A stretch of DNA of 64,000 nucleotides from Acephala macrosclerotiorum (taxonomy: Eukaryota; Ascomycota; Leotiomycetes; Helotiales; Mollisiaceae): positions 1 to 64,000 of the forward strand of contig MU119388.1 of NCBI GenBank assembly GCA_014904845.1, read 5' to 3'. The position numbers and the translations under genes are program-made. Position 1 is the first letter of the stretch, and each line of letters opens with the position of its first letter. The notes under the pieces were generated by a model that saw nothing but the letters and a program-made list of their open reading frames with translations, made no database searches and was not told the origin of the DNA. Shown here in pieces: positions 11,326-23,290 of this stretch.

Positions 11326-12505
11326 TGTGGTGGTTGTTATGAGGTGATGATGGGATGAGAGAAGTGTGAAGTGATTGTCAAGAGATGCCGATTGACGTTC
11401 AGGAGGTCCAAGAATCACAATTCAACTCGATTCTCTTCCAAAAATCTGCTTGATGAACCAATTGGTATAGTAACGAGATGTACAAGTACAGTAAACTGAT
11501 ATCAAATCAATAACTTGAGCAGGCACTGACGAATAATACTGTCGAAAACCAGGCGGGCGATCACGGCTTCTTTCAAGAATCAAGAATCAAAAGGACATAA
11601 GAACCAAGAACCACCCTCTAAGCAAACGCTTATCTATAAACTCCCTCTTCCCCGATGCCCCATCTTCCTCACAGTCTCGTTCTCCACATTGGGTAAAGCA
11701 TTAAGAGAGCATCTGGCTATCCGCGGCCCTCTGTGCCTCTTGTACCCACCCAATCAGCACTCGCTGAGGATGTCCATATCAAGAAGGTCAGCTTCTCCAT
11801 CGTATTGGTCAAGTTCTCGCTCGTTCTGGGTGGAATTTGAGTGTTTCGCATGAATATTGAGGGGCGGTATCGTCGGGAATACAATCAAGAAGTTGGTGTG
11901 AAAAGGCGGGTAAGTGTTTTGGAGATAAGCGAGGGGGTGGCGACGAGGGGTTGAGTAACGTCATGCCTTCTAATTCGGTGCTGCATTATTATTCCCGAGC
12001 CGATTGATGCGAATGCGGGTGAGACGCATGATGCGGAAGAGGCGTTGATGGTGAGGAAGGGCGATATCAAAAAGCCAGGGGGTTTCCGGTTGTTAAGGTT
12101 GATGATGTGGAGTGTGGAGTTGAGCTGGAAAGGTAGGAGTTCTTCGGAGGAAAGAGAGGCCAGGGCCTGGAGGCCAAGCCTAAGGTTTGAAGTAGGGATG
12201 AAAATGATGGACTTGCTTCTCCATGTTCTCCAGGAAATCTAGGCGATCGTATGATAGACGCTTGAAATGAAATGCGAGCAAGCTCATTGTGCTCCATGAA
12301 ATAAATGGGCAATCGTACGACAGGAACATAAGATACTTGCGAGCTTAATTCAACCTCACGAAGGCATCGAAAATAAGCATATCTTTTATCTTCCTCTATT
12401 GAATTCCCTTTAAAGTCTAATTGTCTCGTATCAAAGTCATGTCATCATACCCAAAACCCAATCACAACTCCGCAGCACATGCATCCACACCTTTCTATAT
12501 GCCAT
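11326..12505. promoter_or_regulatory. Upstream region of qa-4
   Basis: 1.18 kb between qa-4 and the end of qa-y. It holds the qa-4 promoter with a QA-1F-like half-site at 11624-11634. No convincing coding frame was found, and in particular no type II dehydroquinase. Confidence 0.5.
11624..11634 (-). promoter_or_regulatory. Putative QA-1F (QUTA) half-operator upstream of qa-4
   Basis: The minus strand reads GATAAGCGTTT. This fits positions 2-12 of the known Neurospora operator consensus GGRTAARYRYTTAYCC, but the right half is not conserved. The identical word occurs upstream of qa-x. Confidence 0.4.
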
Positions 12506-14390
12506 CTAAACAGCCTCAACATGGGCCGCCTTCTCCCCAAACTCATCCTTATCCAATCCAATACCAGATCCCTCTACGTTTCTCCTAAAACTTTCCTCAT
12601 CCTCTCTCAACTCCGCCATCACAACAGCATGTGCCTTTCTAGGCTTCAACTCCTTACCAAACAGCCTATCCATACTCTCCAACGGGATACCCTTCGTTTC
12701 GGGCAACAAAAAGAACACAAACACAATTGACAACATCATCAAAGATGCAAAGAAGAGATATACGCCATAGCCCATAGCTGTGAACATCTGGGCAGTGAAC
12801 CGTGCGACAAGGAAGTTGAAGAGCCAGTTGGAAGCGGCGGCGAATGCTTGGCCGAGTGTACGGACATTCTGGGGGAACATTTCCGAGTTGTAGACCCAAG
12901 GAGTGCCGTTCCAGGATGGTGTGTAGAAGATGGTCCAGAGGTAGAAGAAGGCCATTGCTGAGATGCCTCCTGACGAAAGTTTTCCGGATGCCGAAGGGTG
13001 GTTTGCTGGATCCGCGATCGCGATGTAGGCTCCGACGTAGTAAAGGCAAATTGCTCCTCCGAAGGCTCCGTACATGAGGAGATTTCTGCGACCAAGGTTG
13101 TCGATGAGGAAGAATAACCAGATGATGGTTACGACTGCTTTTACGACACCGAAGACGCCAGTGGTGAGGAGACTGGTGTTGGTTCCAGTGACGCCGATGG
13201 ATTTGAAGACGGTTGGGGAGTAATAGTTGATGGCATTGATCCCGGATGTGTTTTGCCAGAAGAAGAGAGAGCATCCGAGGAAGAATCGATAGGAGACTTT
13301 GTGGTCATTCCAGAGAGCTCTGTGTAGAGATTAGTGAAGTGATCAGGATGGCAGAGTGACCAGTCTTACTGGAATGGTTGCCAGAAGCCAAGTCCCACGG
13401 TGGCATGCTGATGCTCGAGAGCAGCATCGATAGCTGACACCTCTTCGAGCATGTACATATCTTCTTGTTCAAGCATCCGGATCCAGCAGAGGTTCTTGAG
13501 AGCCTTAGCACGTTGACCACGGGTGAAAAGCCATCTTGGACTCTCTTTGATGAAGAAGAGTCCGATGAACATCAGACCAGCAGGAATGAGTTGCACCTGT
13601 TGAACGTCAGACAAGCCTCAGCACACAATGTGAAGCAACTTACTGCAAAAGGAATGATCCACTGCTCATGATCGGCTGGCATGGTGACTGAGACTCCGTA
13701 GTTGATCCAGAAACCAACCACACCTCCAATCTGCCAGCCCATCTCATAAAGACCAACTAATCGACCACGAATGGCAGGCGGGGCCAACTCAGAAATATAA
13801 ATTGGAGTTAAGTTCGAAGCGCCACCAACACCGACACCAGCGAGAGTTCGTCCAGCGTACATCAACCCAAGCCCACGGCTTCCATTCGCGCCAAGCATGA
13901 GACCAGCTCCAAGGATGAAAACACCAGCAAAGATTTGAAGCCCCTTCTTTCGTCCCAAATAGTGACCAGCAGCATAGGCGAAAAAGGCTCCGAAGAAAGC
14001 ACCTGCTTGATAGACAGAAACGATGTTCTCTTGAATCAAGTCTGATTCTTCTGTGGTGTATTTTGACCAATTGAACTCGTCCTGGAAGGATTGTAAAGCT
14101 AATGTGCCGCCGATGAAAGCCTGAAAGTGTCTTAGTACATCGCTCTCTTGATTTCAGTGCTCAGATGTGAAGCCTTACACTATCGTATCCTATCATAACA
14201 GCACAGAATGCGGCTCTGTTTCTGTTAGAAGAGCCTCGTTTTCCTCAGGGATAAGACTCACACTGCAGCACATGTGTACACTCGGAAGTTGTAAACAGCC
14301 TTCGGCGTTGGCCGATCTGAGACAAGTCAAAATATATTCCCTGCCACATTCTGCAAGCCACATACCTTCTTTGAGGGCTAGAATACCCAT
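12506..14390 (-). CDS. qa-y: Quinate permease, MFS sugar-porter family
   Basis: Proton-coupled uptake of quinate across the plasma membrane. Six exons fit: 14390-14366, 14316-14262, 14221-14179, 14120-13644, 13596-13370 and 13319-12506. All are GT-AG and in phase; product 546 aa, against about 537 for Neurospora QA-Y. The three tiny 5' exons reconstruct the family start MGILALKED, then RPTPKAVYNFRVYTCAA and CAVMIGYDSAFIGGTLAL. Sugar-porter signatures follow: LGRKK after TM2, AGRTLAGVGVGG, PPAIRGRLVGLYEMGWQIGG, ESPRWLF, FFWQNTSGINAINYYSPT and the C-terminal PETKGIPLE. About 12 membrane spans are apparent. The match to QA-Y/QutD is closer than to hexose carriers, and it sits between qa-4 and qa-3, facing away from qa-3. 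Confidence 0.95.
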
Positions 14391-15694
14391 TTTGGACGAT
14401 GATGAAGTTGCGCTTCAACAGAAGATGATATTTGTACAAATGACGGTGTACGTGAAAACTCTTCAAGCGGGTTGACTTCGGCTTTGGTGCTGTACAGCAC
14501 AGAAGTATCCTCCCAAAAAGATATTGAACAAATAACAGATGAAGATATCCGACAAAAGATAGGAAATCCGTAAAGGCGCGTCAGTCTTATAGCATAACCC
14601 AACACAGTGGAACGTCAACTCCCTGATGGTTGAGGAGCCCCCAGAATCACTGGATCCGGAGTTACGGGGTAGTGACTGACATGGACCAGGGCTCTCCACT
14701 GCCTATCCTGACTCGTTTGCCCACGACCATTTTTCTTGGTGAACTGTGGAGACATTGCGCAGTGCTTTAGGGAGAAGATTCTTCCCTCTTGGATCTGTCT
14801 CGGCGATGGTAGCTTTTCGGAGATTGACATCCTTCCAGGCTATCCGGCACCAGAGCGAGCTATCAGAATCTTAGCGGCTTGGGGAAGCCCGATGATCAAC
14901 AGGATTCGACAGCTTCTGGAAGCATCACTGAGCGAAGGTCGTGCAGCATGAAGCTCATCTCATCGCTTGAAACATCGTGAGGTCGTCACAATTTGATGCG
15001 GTTGAGTGTTCAATACATTGCTCTGGTCATTTGATGCCTCATGAAATTGGGACGTTTGGGGAAGAGATCTCCCGGAGTGAAGCCGACTGATGAGATTTGC
15101 TTTTAGCCTCCTCGCTTCACTTTCCCCAATCTCACAACCACTCATCTTGCCTCCCCACACCTCCAGGCCAAGCATCTCCTCCTCCATCGGATAAAGAATT
15201 ACAAGATCCAACAGCATCCACCCCCAAGCTGACGCCTGAAGAGGATACAGAGGCGATTATTAACAATTTATTTGAAAGCGTGCTGACGACTATCCACTGT
15301 TCTAGGCACTGTCTTGTTTCTGTTGTGAAGTCGCAACTCAGTGTTATCCGAGGCGGCTCTTATTCTTTCTTCCATTTTGAGGGGCAGAAGTAGCTTCGGT
15401 TTGAGCCGTTTCTATCATAAGGACTACTCTTCTTCCCCAGTCTTCTAAGAAGAGACGAACCCATTACGAATTATTATCTGCCAATACGCAATTCGAATCT
15501 TCCCGCTTGGAGATCTTGGAGAAACGGATGTTCTCCAATTTCCCAGTATCGAACCCTTCCCGTCCTCGAGTCTAGCGAAATATCTCCTTTCGGATACCGC
15601 TCGATATCAGATACAGTCTCACTATAGCCATTGGCTCACAAGTCATCCAACAACCACGAATCACCAAGGTCAAGCCTTCGACTTCAACATCACA
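14391..15694. promoter_or_regulatory. Divergent qa-y / qa-3 promoter region
   Basis: 1.3 kb between two divergent quinate genes. Open frames here (for example 14736-14951 and 15097-15393) resemble no family and are probably chance. A partial operator match lies at 15189-15204. Confidence 0.5.
15189..15204 (+). promoter_or_regulatory. Weak QA-1F operator-like site between qa-y and qa-3
   Basis: GGATAAAGAATTACAA matches 12 of 16 positions of GGRTAARYRYTTAYCC. It lies about 490 bp before the qa-3 start and could serve both divergent genes. The match is imperfect, and chance is possible. Confidence 0.25.
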
Positions 15695-16687
15695 ATGTCT
15701 CAATCACTCTCCCAAATTCCAACAACGCCCGGCCTCACCACCTCCTCCCTCGAATCCGCTCCTCCGGTACCCTCCACACAGCACTTGGACCGCGTATCCT
15801 ACCTCTTCGGCTACCCAATCGCCCACTCCCTCTCTCCCTTACTCCACCAAACAGTCTTCCAACACCTCGGACTCAACTACCAATACCTCCTCTACGAGAC
15901 GCGTTCCCTAGCCTCATGTCTATCTCTTGCACGCACGCCCAAATTCTTTGGAGCAGCGGTTACTATGCCGCACAAAGTGGCCATTATACCATATCTGGAT
16001 ATGTTAACACCGGAAGGAGAGGCTATCGGGGCTGTAAATACGATATTTCTACGGAACGCACCGGATGGAACGGGATTATTATGTGGAACCAACACGGACT
16101 GTATTGGAATTCGGGAAGCTATTCTGCAAAACGTCTCGAAAGAGCAAGCCGAATCGATGAAGGGGAAACCAGGTATGGTCATTGGTGGCGGAGGAACTAG
16201 TCGAGCAGCTGTTTATGCTTTGAAGCATTTTCTGGAGTGTGGGGAGATCTATCTCGTGAACAGGGACAAGAGCGAAGTGGATCAAGTCATCTCGGAATGT
16301 ACATCGAAGGGATTTGGTGACGGACTTCATTACGTTGGCTCTGTTGAGGAAGCTCAACAACTCGAAGGGCCGAGGGTAATCGTTTCTGCAATCCCAGACT
16401 TCCCACCAAAAACCGAAGATGAGAACCGGACGCGAGAAGTCATTGAGACGATGCTAGGAAAGGAGACGAAAGGAGCAATTCTTGAGATGTGCTATCATCC
16501 AAGTCCGAACACTGCCATCGCTGGGATCTCTAGCAAGAGCGGATGGCAAGTCATCCCAGGAGTGGAGGCGATGATCTGGCAAGGACTGGAACAAGATAAA
16601 GTCTGGTTGAGGAGGAAGGTTAGTACGTTACCCGTGGAGAAGGCGAAGGAGGCTATTTCGAACAAGCTGTCTAAACCCCACCTTTGA
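15695..16687 (+). CDS. qa-3: Quinate/shikimate dehydrogenase
   Basis: Oxidises quinate to 3-dehydroquinate (and shikimate to 3-dehydroshikimate) with NAD, entering the catabolic pathway. Single exon, 330 aa, as in Neurospora QA-3 and Aspergillus QutB (both near 320-330). The N-terminal catalytic domain has the substrate-binding Ser pair in YPIAHSLSPLLH, the catalytic Lys in TMPHK, and the NT/D pair in GAVNT and NTDCIGI. The Rossmann domain starts at MVIGGGGTSRAA, followed by the cofactor loop VNRDKSE. The end has the family pattern PGVEAMIWQG. It is transcribed divergently from the permease. This is the catabolic single-domain enzyme, distinct from the pentafunctional AROM protein and from the shikimate-dehydrogenase-like domain of the repressor. 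Confidence 0.96.
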   Translation: MSQSLSQIPTTPGLTTSSLESAPPVPSTQHLDRVSYLFGYPIAHSLSPLLHQTVFQHLGLNYQYLLYETRSLASCLSLARTPKFFGAAVTMPHKVAIIPYLDMLTPEGEAIGAVNTIFLRNAPDGTGLLCGTNTDCIGIREAILQNVSKEQAESMKGKPGMVIGGGGTSRAAVYALKHFLECGEIYLVNRDKSEVDQVISECTSKGFGDGLHYVGSVEEAQQLEGPRVIVSAIPDFPPKTEDENRTREVIETMLGKETKGAILEMCYHPSPNTAIAGISSKSGWQVIPGVEAMIWQGLEQDKVWLRRKVSTLPVEKAKEAISNKLSKPHL

Positions 16688-16858
16688 GAAATTGAGAGGG
16701 AAGAGTTTGCCATAATTAGCATGATGGGACGAATTCTAAAGGACTTGGCAAGATTGGATGGTTTCAGCATTAGCAAGGCGTTCCGGCATCTGAGCTTTTC
16801 ATGTCCGTATCAAAAACAATATCTATAGATATAGGAAGACAACTTTTGATCCTTATTT

Positions 16859-18313
16859 TCAAGCACCAGGCCTCGTATAATCCAACCCCTCAACCCTCCT
16901 CCAAACCTCCCTAACAACTCGTTCCTGCGCCTGCCGTCCAGTCTCCTTCTCCCGATCTCCTGCAGGTCGAATAGCGAGATACAGACGACTTCCCAACCTG
17001 ACTTCCTGGATCGGATCGTTCATCGGATCTGGGGGTGGGTTGGCGGTTGTGATCAGTCCACCTGCTTCCTTTAGGATACAGAAGCCGGCTGCTACGTCCC
17101 TGTGTCGAAGTTAGCAGGCCTGACCTTGATAGAAGATGAGGGGAGAGGAGAGGAAATAGACGGCAAAAGACTTACCACTCCCAGCATCCTCCTTCCCACC
17201 AGATGTCGAAAGCGCCAGAGGCGACGTAAGCTAGGTCAAGTGTGGCGCTGTTTGTGAAACAATTAATTGTCTCATTCTTATATAGCCGACTTATTATGCA
17301 AAGATTGAGAATGGAAACGAGAACGCAGTGGGAGTGGAAATGGAAATGGAAAGGGGGGAAGACTTACGATCCTAAACTTCTGACTCCGTGAACCATCCCT
17401 CCTTTGCCTCCACGTCCACCTATCTCTGCAGCCATGTTCACAAAGCTGTTGACTTTCTTCCACATGTTGCCTCCTTCGATATCTCTCCTGTCCTTTCCCC
17501 ATTCACAGCTGAACAGACAGCCTTTTGGGGCCTTCTCTGAGAGTGGTGGGGTTGGATTATTCTACATTCATCAACATCATATGTCACCAACAGAGAACTA
17601 TCCCACTTACAATCAATGGCAAAGCCCTCCTCTTCTTCCACGCATGTCCATCATCCTGCCACGCTCCATGTCCACTCAAGGCCGAATACGTAACATCCAG
17701 AATTGGTTGGTAAATAACTCCCACTGTCGCTTTTCCACCTAAGACGAAAGCAATGGAGACACAGAACATTGGGAAGAGGTGGGTGTAGTTTACTGTTCCG
17801 TCCAAAGGGTCTACACACCAGGTTGGGCCGGAAGTGATGAGATATTCTTTAGAGGAGCCGGAGCTGTATGTTTCTTCTCCTATGAATCTAAGCGAGGTCA
17901 GTAGAGAGGGCGAGTAGGGAGAGGAGGGGAGGCTGACGCATGCGAAGGATATTTCTTAGTGATCTCTGCCTTGACGAAAGCTTCAACATCTATTCAGACA
18001 CGTGATTAGCCTCCTTCTTTCACCTCATCTTCTCATCTCATCCCTTCCCCATCTTCCTGTTTCCTCTTAATGGCCCTCTCGTCCACTTAATTCCAACTCG
18101 AAACTTGAGGGAGGAAGGCTCACCAAGATCAGTCTGCGTCACAATATCAACGGCATTCATCTTCTCCTCCTGCTTCGACTCAACTCTCCCCGCCTCGTCA
18201 CCACACCTCATATCCACACCATCCATCAATATCTTTCCTGCTTTCCTACCTAGATCCAACGCAAAGCTATACAACTCTTTCAATTCTGATTCGCTCATCG
18301 TGTGTGAAGTCAT
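16859..18313 (-). CDS. qa-x: QA-X / QutG, inositol monophosphatase-like protein
   Basis: The conserved cluster member of the inositol-monophosphatase fold; its natural substrate in quinate metabolism is unresolved. Six exons: 18313-18124, 17989-17938, 17887-17611, 17534-17368, 17247-17176 and 17099-16859. Product 332 aa, against about 340 in Neurospora. One donor is GTCAGC and one acceptor follows CAGAG, both chosen because only they keep frame. Metal-binding motifs are all present: IGEET (Glu), WCVDPLDGTVNY (the DPxDGT box) and WDVAAG near the C-terminus. The family segments APKGCLFSCEWGKDR and KVNSFVNMAAE also match QA-X. Catalytic competence is therefore likely. Its promoter carries the same GATAAGCGTTT word as qa-4. 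It runs in the same direction as qa-1F downstream of it in the window. Confidence 0.95.
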
Positions 18314-18867
18314 TTTTGAGTTTGGTGATGGTGGGGTAGTGGGGTCAAGGGGTAGATGTGAGGGTCCAATTGAGAACTCGGGGTGTGTAGGAGACGGCTT
18401 TGAAAGCTCAATGGATTGACAAGAAAGAGGAATGTGTGAGAATGAGGCTCGAACTGAGAAGAGCGAAAGATAGAGGTTAGGGGTGTGACCGGTGGTAGGC
18501 GGCGATAAGCGTTTTGGGCCGATTTCGGATGAATATAAAAGCGGGTTTGGGATGCACTTCAGATAAATAACAACGATGATCTTTCAACATCTCGAGTTCA
18601 CACGAAGAGTTGAGGTATAAGAACTTTTGATACTCCAGATACTTCAGACTACTTCGGAGGTAGAAAATTATTCTTCATGTGATATGTAAGCCTTTTAAGG
18701 CTGGATCGTTGCTCTCGCTATGACATCGCTCAGCCATTTTCCCATGATAAATGCAGGCCTCGAGGCATCTCCGTAATTAGTATTATGATTTATATTCAGG
18801 ATCAAGCTCGTCAATATGCTCAACAACATTTTTCCATCTAGTTATCTTAAATCGTACGAGATTATCA
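18314..18867. promoter_or_regulatory. qa-x promoter and qa-1F 3' region
   Basis: 554 bp between head-to-tail genes. It includes the operator-like word at 18504-18514 and an A/T-rich TATA-like AATATAAAA near 18531-18540, whose orientation relative to qa-x is unclear. No coding region. Confidence 0.5.
18504..18514 (+). promoter_or_regulatory. Putative QA-1F (QUTA) half-operator upstream of qa-x
   Basis: GATAAGCGTTT lies about 190 bp upstream of the qa-x start. It matches 11 consecutive positions of the Neurospora QA-1F consensus and is identical to the word upstream of qa-4. The final four consensus positions are not met. Confidence 0.4.
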
Positions 18868-21800
18868 TCACCCATTCTCCCTCACACTCCTCTGATCTTC
18901 CGCCGCACTCAACGCTTGTAATATCTGCCCCGCCTCAATCCCCTCACTCTCGTCACCTATACCCATCCCACCAAAATTATTCATACCAGCACTAGCATTC
19001 ATGCCATTGAAGGAAGAGGCATCAAAGAAATTCGTGTTCTCAGCATTAGAGTTCGCAACTAGTTGCTGGAAGACGTTGTTTCGATGTAGAGGGTCGGGTT
19101 CTTGGCAAAACGTGTAGAAATCTTGGCTCATGTTGCCGGTGTCAGTGAAGCCTAGGTTCATTAGGGATTGGTCCCAATTGCCTGTCCTAAAACAAACGAG
19201 TCAGTGAGTGATGAGGCTGAGGGAGGGAGGAGCGACCATTCGGTGGCATCGAGACGCATTAATTCATTGAACATAGGGTCGAATTCAACATCTGCAGAAC
19301 TCATAGTCAATGACCGATGTAGCTGCGGATTACTGGGCTGCGTAAGCTCGATGGTTGGTTGTCCCACAGGTTCTCGGGAAGGTGTTTTGCCAGCAGCTTT
19401 GTCGAGTCGTCGATCGAGACCTCCGAATGTGACATGGGCATTTTCATAGATGCTTAATGGATTTGTTGGTAGTCCTTGACCGGAAGATTGACCGAATGAT
19501 GGTCGATGGGGGACTTTCGCATTTCCTGACTGGCTGCTGACTCTTGTTTGTTGGACGTTCTCTGTCTGGGGCCTGAAGACCTGAGGGCTGTATACGCCCA
19601 TTGTGTCGTAACTTGTCATACTCTGTGGAGTCTTGCCAGACATCGGCGTATCTGAATCATTGTTGATACCGCCGAGCAATTCAAAAGCAACTTGACTCTC
19701 TCGACGAGCAGAGTGAGACGTGGATTGGTATGCAACATTGGTCTTCATTGATTCGAAAACTGGCCAAGCGGGTTCCATTCCATCGAGGCAGTGGTCCAGG
19801 CTTCGCTTCCAGTCGTTAAGCACGATGTGCGTGCTTTCGATACTGCTGTTCACGGCACGAACGATATCGTAAGCTTTGTTGACGAAGAACTCATAAGTTG
19901 GTGGAACGATCAAAAGACCGAAAGCATGAGAGTGTCGAGTGAGAAGGTCGACAATCTGCCGTGCTGATCTCGTACATGGCTCTAGATTGACCGAGCTATC
20001 TAGCGTAACGTGAGATAGAAGTTGTGAGGTTGCTAGCGTGGCGAAGTAGACATTATGTAAATGGTATTGGTGGGGTAGGAGGTTTGCTGCTTCGCTGTCG
20101 ACGGCAGTTGAGTCGAAATATAGCGGTGAGGATTGGGAATGACTCCATATGTGAAGCTTTTCGAGAAGAACGGTGCTGAGCTGTTGGCCATTACTCCCTG
20201 CTGGCAAACATGTAGCCTCGTTTAATATCTTGAGGACCTCGATGCACCGATTGAAAGTACTCAAGATAGAGGAAGGGCCACGAGATCCACCAGTTTTATT
20301 TCTGCGTACGTTGAGGCAATCCGTCCAGGGATCCCATTCTTCGAGACCGTCTTCTTCCACCAGGCCAATTTGGTCGATGTCGTGCGCCCTCAAGTGTGGT
20401 TTCCGGCCTAATCGAGCCGCAATAAGCGTGTCGAGTGCAAAGCAACCAAGAATAACGTGTTTGGAACGAGTTTTTGCTTTGAGGAGATTCGCAACAGGGT
20501 CTGGTGGCTGATCAAGCTGTAGATCCATGGCAGTCCGAACTGCTTGTCCTATCAGAGACCAAGCTCGACTGTGGAAGCCCATGCCCATGTTTGCGAGCGT
20601 CAGAATCAAGAGTGCTTGAACATGGCCTAGACAAGGTCAGCCCAGAGATCACAGAAGGTGGCTTGTCAGTAGGAAGAAACTCAAGACGAGGAATCACACC
20701 AGACTTTGCCGAATGCCCGCGTCCATGGAGGACATTTGCATCTCTTGAATGTTCCGAATATATCGAAACATTGAGACTATTTCAGCGCCAGAAAGCGATA
20801 TTTTGCCACCGTGCTTTGACCAAGAACGCGGACGAATGAACGTAAAAAGAATGGGCACTGACCAAGTTCTAGCATACCCTCTTCGTTGGGTATCAGAGAG
20901 CGTGCTTGCGCATACATTCTCTCTGCCGTCCAGACCATTTCTCCAACGGGACCAAGAGCTCGTGGAATGTTATTGATCGCTCTGTGCTGAAACTTTGCAT
21001 AAGCGATAGCTGCCCATAGTGCTGCATGCTCTCCTGATCCTGATCCAGACCTAGACTCTGTTAGCACGGGGGTCGCGCCTATAATATTGAGGACTGTGAT
21101 TTCTCAAATCTGGCGGTCAAAAGGCCTCTCAAATCCGGAGCATCGGCCAGAACAGAGAGGGATGAGAACTGGCGTAAAAAGTAGGTAAAAAGTGATGGGC
21201 TTACACGGACGAGCCACCTCGATTTTGGGAGTACTGGTATGAGGTACGCAGAAGATCATGCTTCTCAATGACTGGTAACCACGAATGCGTGTATGAGAAG
21301 TAGACATCTATAAGATGCCATGTTTCGGACGGAAGCTCGGGAATGTCCACGCTTGTAGCTGGTGTGCCAGCTGATATGGCGGCGTAGGCGTTGGATGGGC
21401 TTAGAATTGACTCGATATCCTTAGTGATGAAGGGGCTGTTGTCTTGCTGGTTACTATCAGCACTATATCATGATAATGGTTAGGAGATGGGATTAAACCA
21501 AGCATGAGCAATCATAAGTACGCCACAGCCAAGGTTTTGAATGTGAGCCCAAGCTTGAACTTCGTTCCATTGATTATGAGGATGATAAAGTGTAAAAACC
21601 GTACTTACATAGGCATGTGAAGAGGGTGGAGGTCTTGGGAATTCGTCTGGTGTTTTTGCATTGAAACCGCTCTCCGGCCATCGAGCTCCTGTGATATCGG
21701 GGCGAGCTTGACCTGCTTCTTTCGGTGCAGAAGTTTGAGAGAAGTTCAACCGGTCTACCCTCTTTGGAGGCTGAATATCAGACCCAAGCCGTTTCCTCTT

Positions 21801-22483
21801 CGTCTCTACTGTAGGCTCTTGTGACGAAAGTAGTCTTTCCAATTCTCTCGACAACTGAGATTTTCTCCAGGTTTCAACTAATGCTTCTGAAGTGCTTTCA
21901 TCGTTCCAGACGCTAAGAGGACTTTCGTTACTGTCTCCGCTTCCAGCCAAAGCCATCAGCATCTGATCCTCAACACTCTCGACATCTCTTATGGCCAATC
22001 CCCAGAACTTCTCAAGACCTCGCACATATCCTTCCGGTAATCCGCGTTTCTTGACATGGGTATCATATGAGCAGGTCCGTCCATTCGTAATACAAGTAGA
22101 GCACGCCTATAACTCATGTTAGGTCAAAATTATTTCAAGTACTTGCTTGTCCAAATGCAATTGACTCCTCCACGGAGCTCAGGTACAGAGGAGCCAATTC
22201 TCGAGTCCTGAGAAGTGCAACCTGCGCTATGCAGCAAGGCATGCTTTGCACTGTCCCTCAACAGACAGCAATTTGCTTACGGTACAATTGAAAATATCCT
22301 CACCGGCTTCTTTCCGTCACATTTGTCTTTTCTACTCCGGCACTTGTCGCAAGCCTGCGAGACACGTTTCCTTGGTCCTTGCTTCCCTTTCGCACCATCT
22401 TCTGTCAAACCATTCCTCTCTCCATTGTTTCCTATAGATGTGCCGGGATTGGGATCCTCCATCTGCGCCTTCTGCGGTGCCAT
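18868..22483 (-). CDS. qa-1F: Zn2Cys6 activator of the quinate genes (QA-1F / QutA)
   Basis: Nuclear transcription activator of the qa genes. Six exons: 22483-22304, 22106-21609, 21446-21207, 21055-20863, 20626-19237 and 19186-18868. Product 939 aa, against about 816-825 in known QA-1F/QutA. The binuclear zinc cluster is complete (Cys45, 48, 55, 62, 65 and 72) and is preceded by the basic RKRVSQA. Intron 1 falls inside the cluster, and its removal joins KKP to ACSTC. Then come THVKKRGLPEGYVRGLEKFWG (linker and dimerisation), a fungal-TF middle domain (SEHAALWAA-like, LANMGMGFHSRAW, LARLGRKPHLR) and a C-terminal region. The last exon (WTGNWDQSLMNLGFTDTG...) is needed for the family C-terminus but uses a weak donor (GTCGCT). 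The first in-frame ATG (22483) was used. It is divergent from the repressor gene. Confidence 0.93.
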
Positions 22484-23290
22484 TCCCACTATTGTAGAGG
22501 ACTCGGGCTCGAGGGTCGAGTGGCCCTAAGGGCAGAGCCGCGAAAGTCACTCATGCAGAGCAAGTCCGCCGAAGCCGCAGCGTGTACAGTGAACGGTGGG
22601 GTTGACTCTGTGGCTCAAGTCATCGTCTTCGGGCTGGTTTTCTGCAGTGGTGAGAGTGGGCAAAATGGTCGCGATGAATCGAAGTCGGTGCGCCGTACCT
22701 AGACGGTGATATGGAGAGCAGGGCGACGACAAGATGCTCTCGTAACAATGGCAGAGAAGTTCTCACTGTCTCACGAGCTTTTGTCTGTTTGAACAAATTG
22801 GACGAATAGAAAGCTCTTCATTGGCCAACCCCATACCCCACACTCTTCCCAGTCAAACGCCCCAACTCGTGCGTAAATCTTTTCCCGCTGGACTAGTGAG
22901 CGACGTTCTGGATTCTTAGTCATCCAAATCGCCTGCTTCTGGTGGCCCGACTACCTACCGAACATCTTCAGTCTTTCGAATACTCTCATCTCTTCTGATC
23001 CTTCACCACTTGCTTTCATCTCTACCGTTTGTTCCTGATGCCTCGAGTTCTGATCAGCCTTTCAGAAGCAGCCGTGTAACCTGCAGGTCGTGCCAGTCGG
23101 TCGGTGAGAATATACGGACGTCCGGATTGGCCGCTGCCCCGCTTTTCGGCAACTTCGAAAGCAAGACGACAATCACGTGAGACTTTAAGTATTAAACCTA
23201 GGAGTGGCTGTGTCTGGGATCATCCTGAACTGGAGTGTGTGCGTTTCTGTGGTGGAAGGACGCTACTTGACTCGAGTGTGCTGAGACGAG
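22484..23290. promoter_or_regulatory. Divergent qa-1F / qa-1S promoter
   Basis: About 800 bp separate the activator and repressor genes, which point away from each other, the arrangement known in Neurospora. No strong operator match was found by eye. No coding frame is credible, and no missing N-terminal exon of the repressor could be identified. Confidence 0.5.

Noticed and set aside
14736..14951. Open frame between qa-y and qa-3, considered as the missing qa-2
   Set aside because: It has none of the type II dehydroquinase motifs and no supporting splice pattern.
15631..16200. Alternative 189-aa frame overlapping qa-3
   Set aside because: It overlaps the clear dehydrogenase frame and has no family features.
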